Shown here: in pieces, positions 8,314 to 11,809 of the stretch
Numbering within the stretch: the first letter of the stretch is position 1
Layout: each line of letters starts with the position of its first letter
Notes under the pieces: model-generated
The model's input: only the letters and a program-made list of their open reading frames with translations
Told to the model about the DNA's origin: nothing
The model's database searches: none
Source of the DNA: CAYFJO01 sp964343305
Lineage (GTDB): Bacteria > Planctomycetota > Planctomycetia > Pirellulales > Pirellulaceae
Length of the DNA: 11,809 nucleotides
Assembly: GCA_964343305.1 (NCBI GenBank)
Contig: CAYFJO010000340.1
Coordinates: forward strand, 1 to 11,809
Direction of reading: 5' to 3'
Position numbers and translations under genes: made by a program

Positions 8314-8334
8314 TCAGTCGGCCAACATCCGCGG

Positions 8335-9681
8335 TTAGTGCGTAATCTTGCAGTTCGGCAGTGCCCGCTGGAGCTTTGTGACGCCTTCGTCGGTGACGTG
8401 GGTGTTGGCGAGCCACAGCGTGTCGAGGTTCGTCAGTCCTTTCAGGTGCTCCAGACCGGCGTTGGTGACCTGGGCATGGCTCAGGCCCAAGGTTCGGAGA
8501 TTGGACAAGCCCTTGAGCTGCTCCAGTCCGGCGTCCGTAATCTGAGTGTTGCTCAGATCCAGCCGTTCGAGGTTGGTCAGCCCCTTGAGGTGCACTAGGC
8601 CGGCATCAATAACTTGCGTGTTCCCAAGGAAGAGGTATCCCAGCCCGCTGAGCCCTGTGAGGTGCTCTAGCCCGGCGTCGGTGACCTTGGTGTGTCCGAG
8701 TTCAAGCATACTGAGGCCGCTCATTTCTTTCAGGTACACCAGCCCGGCATCGGTGATCCGGGTCTTCGCGAGATGCAGGCTCGTAATGGTGCGGAGTCCT
8801 GCAAGGTGCGACAATCCGACGTCGGTGACTTCGGTGTCGTTGAGCATGAGTGTTGTGAGATTACCTACCGCTTTGATGTGCTCGAGTCCAATGTCGCTGA
8901 TCGGAGCCCCACCGAGAGACAGGTCGGTCCGTCCTGTTAAGTTACTCAACTCTCTAACGTGCGCCAGCACGGCATCTGCGTCGTTGCCGAGATAGGGGCC
9001 GGGAAAGGTTATTTGCAGCCGGCGAGGGTACCAGAGAAAGACTTGGACTCCCGCTTTCTTTATTTCGGCAATGGCCGCCTGTTGTTTCGGGCTGGGTATG
9101 ATGCGTGCGTTCGGCAGGGCCCTTTGGAGGTTGCTTATGCCCACGGAAGTCACCTCGGTATTGTCCAGCCGCAGGTAGCGGAGGCTGGCGAGTCCTTTGA
9201 GATGCTCAAGTCCCGCATCGGTGATTCGGGTATATCCAAGGTCGAGGTTTCGGAGGCCACTGAATCCTTTCAAGTGCGTCAGCGCAGCATCGGTGACAAA
9301 GTCATGGCGGTTGCTGCCGCGCCCGCGGTTGAGGTCGAGGTCCCAGGAGTGGAGCATCCCGTCCAGGCTGTGTAGGAGTTCCCAGTCGGCCTGGGTGGCC
9401 CGACCCATAGACACCTTCTCGACGTCAAAGACGCCGGGGTCGCCTAGAAGCCTGTCCAGCCAGTCAGGAGGTTCCTCGGCAAGATGATAGTGAAGTGTGA
9501 AACCCAGACTATTGTCCACCCTTTGCAGCTCAGCCATCGCCAGCCGGTTTTTCCTTGCCGATTGGAGCCGGCTGCCGAGCCAGCCGAAAAAGGCGCCGAG
9601 CACCAGCACCACAATCAGCAGTGTTCGTACGCGGAATTGAAACCAGCGGCGTTTCCGTTTCGGCGGGACGGAATCGTTCAT
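8335..9681 (-). CDS. Membrane-anchored leucine-rich-repeat protein
   Basis: The protein has 448 residues from the ATG at 9681. A second in-frame ATG at 9687 is possible, but GAGGG lies one base from it and seven bases before 9681, which favours 9681. Residues 8-18 are basic and aromatic (RKRRWFQFRVR), followed by one transmembrane segment at about 19-38, so the bulk is probably outside the cytoplasm. Two blocks of about 24-residue LRRs follow with the pattern LxxLxLxxTxITDAGLxHLKGL: about residues 128-196 and 244-448. Each block ends with the same cap, LQRALPN, at 185-191 and 437-443. Between them lies a non-LRR link containing AAIAEIKKAGVQV. LRRs of this type bind protein partners; no catalytic domain is present and no partner is evident. 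It has its own promoter candidate at 9720-9728 and is 387 bases from the sialidase gene, so the two are probably separate transcripts. Confidence 0.9.
   Translation of the reverse strand: MNDSVPPKRKRRWFQFRVRTLLIVVLVLGAFFGWLGSRLQSARKNRLAMAELQRVDNSLGFTLHYHLAEEPPDWLDRLLGDPGVFDVEKVSMGRATQADWELLHSLDGMLHSWDLDLNRGRGSNRHDFVTDAALTHLKGFSGLRNLDLGYTRITDAGLEHLKGLASLRYLRLDNTEVTSVGISNLQRALPNARIIPSPKQQAAIAEIKKAGVQVFLWYPRRLQITFPGPYLGNDADAVLAHVRELSNLTGRTDLSLGGAPISDIGLEHIKAVGNLTTLMLNDTEVTDVGLSHLAGLRTITSLHLAKTRITDAGLVYLKEMSGLSMLELGHTKVTDAGLEHLTGLSGLGYLFLGNTQVIDAGLVHLKGLTNLERLDLSNTQITDAGLEQLKGLSNLRTLGLSHAQVTNAGLEHLKGLTNLDTLWLANTHVTDEGVTKLQRALPNCKITH
8338..8952 (-). repeat. About eight tandem LRR units (C-terminal block)
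   Basis: The DNA shows a period of about 72 bases matching 24-residue LRRs, visible as the recurring TDAGLxxLKGL coding segment. The repeats are within the coding frame and diverged from each other. A shorter, related block of about three repeats codes for residues 128-196 at 9094-9300. Confidence 0.8.
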
Positions 9682-9688
9682 GGTCATG
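9682..9688 (-). promoter_or_regulatory. Ribosome binding site deciding the LRR start
   Basis: On the - strand GAGGGC is followed directly by ATGACCATG. The GAGGG is too near the first ATG (9687) but well spaced, about seven bases, from the second (9681). This supports the shorter protein. The site partly overlaps the rejected start codon. Confidence 0.5.
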
Positions 9689-9719
9689 CCCTCAAGAGGT
9701 GGAAGGCGATATACCGGTC

Positions 9720-9728
9720 AGTATAACA
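9720..9728 (-). promoter_or_regulatory. Possible extended -10 promoter for the LRR gene
   Basis: On the - strand TGTTATACT is an extended -10 element; the expected -35 position has no good match. Transcription would begin about 30 bases before the ATG at 9681. It is the same motif class as the one before the PQQ gene (TGCTATACT). Confidence 0.4.
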
Positions 9729-9837
9729 GGGCGTCGCTGGTAGGTGAGTAGTCTGTCCCAGAGCAACGAAAGAGCAGGTTCGCACGCTGGACGGCCTCAC
9801 TGTGTCATCAGAGGTTGGTTCTCAACGCAGCAAACAC

Positions 9838-9866
9838 GCGGATTCGGGCTTTGGCGAACAATCCGC
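9838..9866. repeat. Seven-base-pair inverted repeat in the gap
   Basis: GCGGATT and AATCCGC are perfect complements separated by 15 bases, and part of the loop (TTCG and CGAA) can also pair. No T-run follows on either side. It lies about 200 bases past the sialidase stop; it might be a transcript-end structure or an operator. Confidence 0.35.
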
Positions 9867-10068
9867 CGTCTTTCGCAACACAGGCGTGAGAATCTGATGC
9901 GCCCAGGTTGGGTCGTCAATCGTGTGGCGGTCTGAGACAACGCCCACTCACCCTCCTCACCGCAAATCAGAAACCGGTCGATTTTCGACGTGTCCGAGAA
10001 ACCTCGACCTTCTGACGACTTGATGAGCCAATTCCGCGCGGGTTGTATCGGGAAATAGTCGGTACTCT

Positions 10069-11331
10069 CTATCGGCTCCGGACCTTGGCCTTCAACTGAG
10101 CAACGTCGAAGCGATAGAACGTGATCTCGCCGTACGCGTCAGCCGCGCCGCGCGCTGTTTCTGCCAAGAGACCGATCGTGCCGTCGGCCAAACGCTGGAC
10201 AACCGAATAAGCGGCAAAGCCGTTGTTGAATTGAGTCGGATTGACGAAAGTCTTTCCTTCGTCGTAGCTGGTCCAGACCGTGATATTGTTGCGATTGAGG
10301 CCGCCTTTACCGCGCGGTCCGGAAAAGAAGATTCGATCGCGGTCGTGAGCAGCACGTTTCGCGGAGTAGCGGACCAGCGAGCCGTCGACTGGCGTGAGGG
10401 GGATATCGGTCGGGTTGTCGTGTCCCCACGTGACTCCGCCATCCGTGCTGAGGTGGCGGCGGCGAAAATTGCCGCTGTTCTGCCGTGCGTCCAACAACAC
10501 TCTGCCGTCGGTCAACTCGACGACTTCGCTCTCATTGGCATCCGGTCCAGGTGTGACGTTGCCGACCTGCCAGGTTTTCCCATGGTCGTCGGAGTAATAG
10601 ACAAACGGCTCGACTGTGACCGGACCTTCTGGCGTGCTTGAACCGGCGCGCTTGGCCGGGATGATCAGACGGCCGTTTCGCGACTTGCGATCTTGCCACC
10701 CGAGTTGGATGCCGCTACCCGGACCAGGTTCGGCTTGCCGCCAATAGAGGCCGTCGCTGGTCTCGTCTGGTTCGTCCGGATACAAAACCTGCTTGCGATC
10801 TGACCAGGTTTTGCCGTTATCAGTACTCCAGCGGACCCACACAATCTGGTTGCCGTCATCGGGGTCCGTGCTTTGGCCATGCGCCACGTATCTCGGCGCA
10901 AGGTCTGGCCATTGCCCGTAGAACAGGAACACGGTCCCGGTGGTCGCGTCGAGCACCGGCGTCGGATCACCGAAATCGACCAGATCACCGTTTGTGCCGA
11001 ATCCGGAATCGATGACGACCATAGGCTGCCAGGTTCGGCCGTTGTCGGTGCTCCGCCGCATGACCACATCGATGGGAGCGCTCTTATCGCGACGCGGGTC
11101 GCTGCCGTCTCCGCGGCGCCCCTCGGCAAAGACCAGTACCGAACCGTCCTCGGCGACGATCATGCCCGGTATGCGAAATGTATGGTAGCGGTCTGGCTGG
11201 GTGACATAGCTTCCCTTTGGAGAAACGAACGGCACCGTCACCGAAATGACTTCAGCGATTGCCTGAGGCTGTAGGATCCATGTACACAGGATCACCGGGA
11301 TAACACGAACGTGTGTACTCCACCGTGACAT
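10069..11331 (-). CDS. Secreted exo-alpha-sialidase (GH33)
   Basis: The protein has 420 residues from ATG 11331; a GTG at 11335-11337 is rejected because it overlaps the ribosome binding site. It should hydrolyse terminal sialic acids (EC 3.2.1.18). A signal peptide is likely (hydrophobic residues 10-20, cleavage near AIA at 24-26). FRIP at 52-55 supplies the first arginine. Five Asp boxes are present: STDNGRTW 94-101, STDNGKTW 169-176, SDDHGKTW 247-254, STDGGVTW 295-302 and SYDEGKTF 355-362. Compared from memory with the Micromonospora sialidase, spacing points to the arginine triad R53, R283 and R347, nucleophile Y375 with partner E267, and an acid/base Asp at D75 or D78. All key residues appear present, so an active enzyme is expected. 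There is no extra carbohydrate-binding or anchor domain; length fits a single propeller. It follows the metallohydrolase fragment by 76 bases and may be cotranscribed with it. Confidence 0.9.
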   Translation of the reverse strand: MSRWSTHVRVIPVILCTWILQPQAIAEVISVTVPFVSPKGSYVTQPDRYHTFRIPGMIVAEDGSVLVFAEGRRGDGSDPRRDKSAPIDVVMRRSTDNGRTWQPMVVIDSGFGTNGDLVDFGDPTPVLDATTGTVFLFYGQWPDLAPRYVAHGQSTDPDDGNQIVWVRWSTDNGKTWSDRKQVLYPDEPDETSDGLYWRQAEPGPGSGIQLGWQDRKSRNGRLIIPAKRAGSSTPEGPVTVEPFVYYSDDHGKTWQVGNVTPGPDANESEVVELTDGRVLLDARQNSGNFRRRHLSTDGGVTWGHDNPTDIPLTPVDGSLVRYSAKRAAHDRDRIFFSGPRGKGGLNRNNITVWTSYDEGKTFVNPTQFNNGFAAYSVVQRLADGTIGLLAETARGAADAYGEITFYRFDVAQLKAKVRSR

Positions 11332-11336
11332 ACTCA

Positions 11337-11343
11337 CCTCCTT
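11337..11343 (-). promoter_or_regulatory. Perfect Shine-Dalgarno site of the sialidase
   Basis: On the - strand AAGGAGG lies five bases before the ATG at 11331. It is the only near-perfect site in the window and rules out the overlapping GTG as start. It predicts efficient initiation compared with the neighbouring genes. Confidence 0.8.
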
Positions 11344-11350
11344 GGTGATG

Positions 11351-11407
11351 GTTGCTAAAGCAACGTCTGGTTTTCGAATTCTGGTCGTGTTGCAGGCAGC
11401 TTTAGCA
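11351..11407 (-). promoter_or_regulatory. Alternative stem-loops in the sialidase leader
   Basis: A local hairpin, GTTGC-TTTA-GCAAC (11351-11364, - strand), lies just before the Shine-Dalgarno site. Its GCTTTAGCA segment can instead pair with TGCTAAAGC at 11399-11407, right after the upstream stop codon, making a nine-pair long-range stem. The two structures exclude each other. No T-run follows either, so this is not a plain terminator. Confidence 0.35.
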
Positions 11408-11809
11408 TTAGTTCGATTGCTGCTCGTGAAAGTGCTTGAGCGCCTCCTGCACCGCGTGGAGCAGATCCTTGCGATTCTGGCGCATGACCGCTACTGGCAC
11501 GCCAGTGAGTGGGTTTCCTCCGGCAAGCTTCTTGAGCGTCTGCTCCTCATCGCGCAGAATGATCTCCAGATTCTTTAAGCGATCGATCCACTTTTGTGCT
11601 GTCTTCTTGGCGCGGGGATGTTGCTTCAGATTCGGTTGACCTTCGATCAACACATAGACGGCGGCCGTGTGTGAATGAGACTGCGGAGTCCCGGCACTCC
11701 TCGATCGCGGGTTGCCCTGAAAACCTAACTTGGCCCCTGATGTTCGCAAGGCCAACCATCCGGCTTCGCGAATGTCCTGTTTGACTTCGAAGCGAAATTC
11801 CGACTCACC
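11408..11809 (-). CDS. Probable CehA/McbA-like metallohydrolase, C-terminal part
   Basis: The frame is open to the right edge, so only the last 133 residues are seen; the ATG at 11755 lies inside the domain and is not the start. The sequence carries RFEVKQDIREAGWLALR, then HSHTAAVYVLIEGQP, then WIDRLKNLE and a charged helical tail ending EALKHFHEQQSN. This order (a beta strand with W(L/I)ALR, an HTxxVYV strand followed by a G-x-P turn, then a WIDRL helix) is what I recall for the C-terminal domain of CehA/McbA-family metal-dependent hydrolases common in planctomycetes. The metal-binding PHP domain would lie upstream and is not visible, so activity cannot be judged. It is on the same strand as the sialidase, 76 bases before it, with no terminator between. 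Confidence 0.55.
   Translation of the reverse strand, partial: GESEFRFEVKQDIREAGWLALRTSGAKLGFQGNPRSRSAGTPQSHSHTAAVYVLIEGQPNLKQHPRAKKTAQKWIDRLKNLEIILRDEEQTLKKLAGGNPLTGVPVAVMRQNRKDLLHAVQEALKHFHEQQSN

Larger units (their letters stand above)
8004..8334. other. Convergent intergenic region
   Basis: This is the stretch between the + strand PQQ gene and the - strand LRR gene. It holds the terminator at 8088-8106 and a frameshifted coding remnant on the - strand from about 8313 down to 8119. I see no intact gene, RNA gene or insertion-sequence end in the rest (8004-8087 and 8314-8334). Confidence 0.6.
9688..10068. other. Non-coding gap between sialidase and LRR genes
   Basis: No convincing coding frame is seen on either strand; a 63-codon + strand frame at 9744-9935 has no family features. 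The LRR promoter candidate is at the left end. A seven-pair inverted repeat (9838-9866) and two weak stems (GTCGA/TCGAC near 9978-9990, and a bulged GTC-GAG/CTC-GAC stem near 9991-10008) lie on the sialidase side, but none is followed by a T-run on the - strand, so no clear terminator for the sialidase can be named. Confidence 0.5.

Noticed and set aside
8305..9375. Several + strand open frames opposite the LRR gene
   Set aside because: They mirror the 72-base LRR repeat on the other strand and have no independent features.
9744..9935. 63-codon + strand open frame in the gap
   Set aside because: No recognisable features, no ribosome binding site and uneven codon positions.
9978..10008. Small stems as a terminator for the sialidase
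   Set aside because: Stems of five or six pairs without a following T-run on the - strand are too weak to call.
11408..11755. Separate small gene of 115 codons starting at 11755
   Set aside because: The frame continues without a stop to the window edge and the upstream residues fit the same domain, so it is the end of a longer gene.
1..11809. tRNA, rRNA, insertion-sequence ends or phage genes
   Set aside because: None was seen on reading either strand; no cloverleaf-like segment, transposase motif or paired terminal repeats were found.

Overview
The window looks like a chromosomal segment of a planctomycete, probably a Pirellula-like lineage. This is judged only from protein style. One protein is a giant WD40 array. 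A secreted PQQ-type propeller has its mature end opening with DWPQFRGP. A membrane-anchored leucine-rich-repeat protein has the RRWFQFRVRTLL N-terminus common in this phylum. A secreted sialidase and the C-terminal end of a probable CehA/McbA-like metallohydrolase complete the set. Shine-Dalgarno use is uneven: a perfect site before the sialidase, a modest one before the LRR gene, none visible before the PQQ gene.

Layout. On the + strand, 1-6375 is a 5'-truncated gene for a protein of at least 2124 residues made almost entirely of about 51 WD40 blades. After a 146-base spacer with a possible extended -10 promoter, 6522-8003 encodes an exported PQQ/BamB-like propeller carrying two EF-hand loops, followed by a good intrinsic terminator at 8088-8106. 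The segment 8004-8334 is where the two gene sets converge. It holds the terminator and a short, high-GC3, frameshifted coding remnant on the - strand. On the - strand, read from the right edge leftwards, come the metallohydrolase C-terminus (11408-11809), a GH33 sialidase (10069-11331) 76 bases downstream with a strong ribosome binding site, a 387-base non-coding gap, and the LRR protein (8335-9681) with its own extended -10 promoter candidate.

The most unusual feature is the internal architecture of the giant WD40 protein. The N-terminal part is three tandem copies of a six-blade unit, each 249 codons (747 bp) with no net length change. The rest is built on an eight-blade unit of about 326-343 codons: three full copies, half a copy before and a partial copy after. 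Neither period matches the seven blades of a classic WD40 propeller.

Functionally the window reads as envelope and extracellular biology: scaffold or propeller proteins, an exported sialidase acting on sialylated glycans, and a secreted or surface hydrolase. I see no phage, transposon, CRISPR or recognised defence cassette. The N-terminus of the WD40 protein, which would decide its class, lies outside the window.
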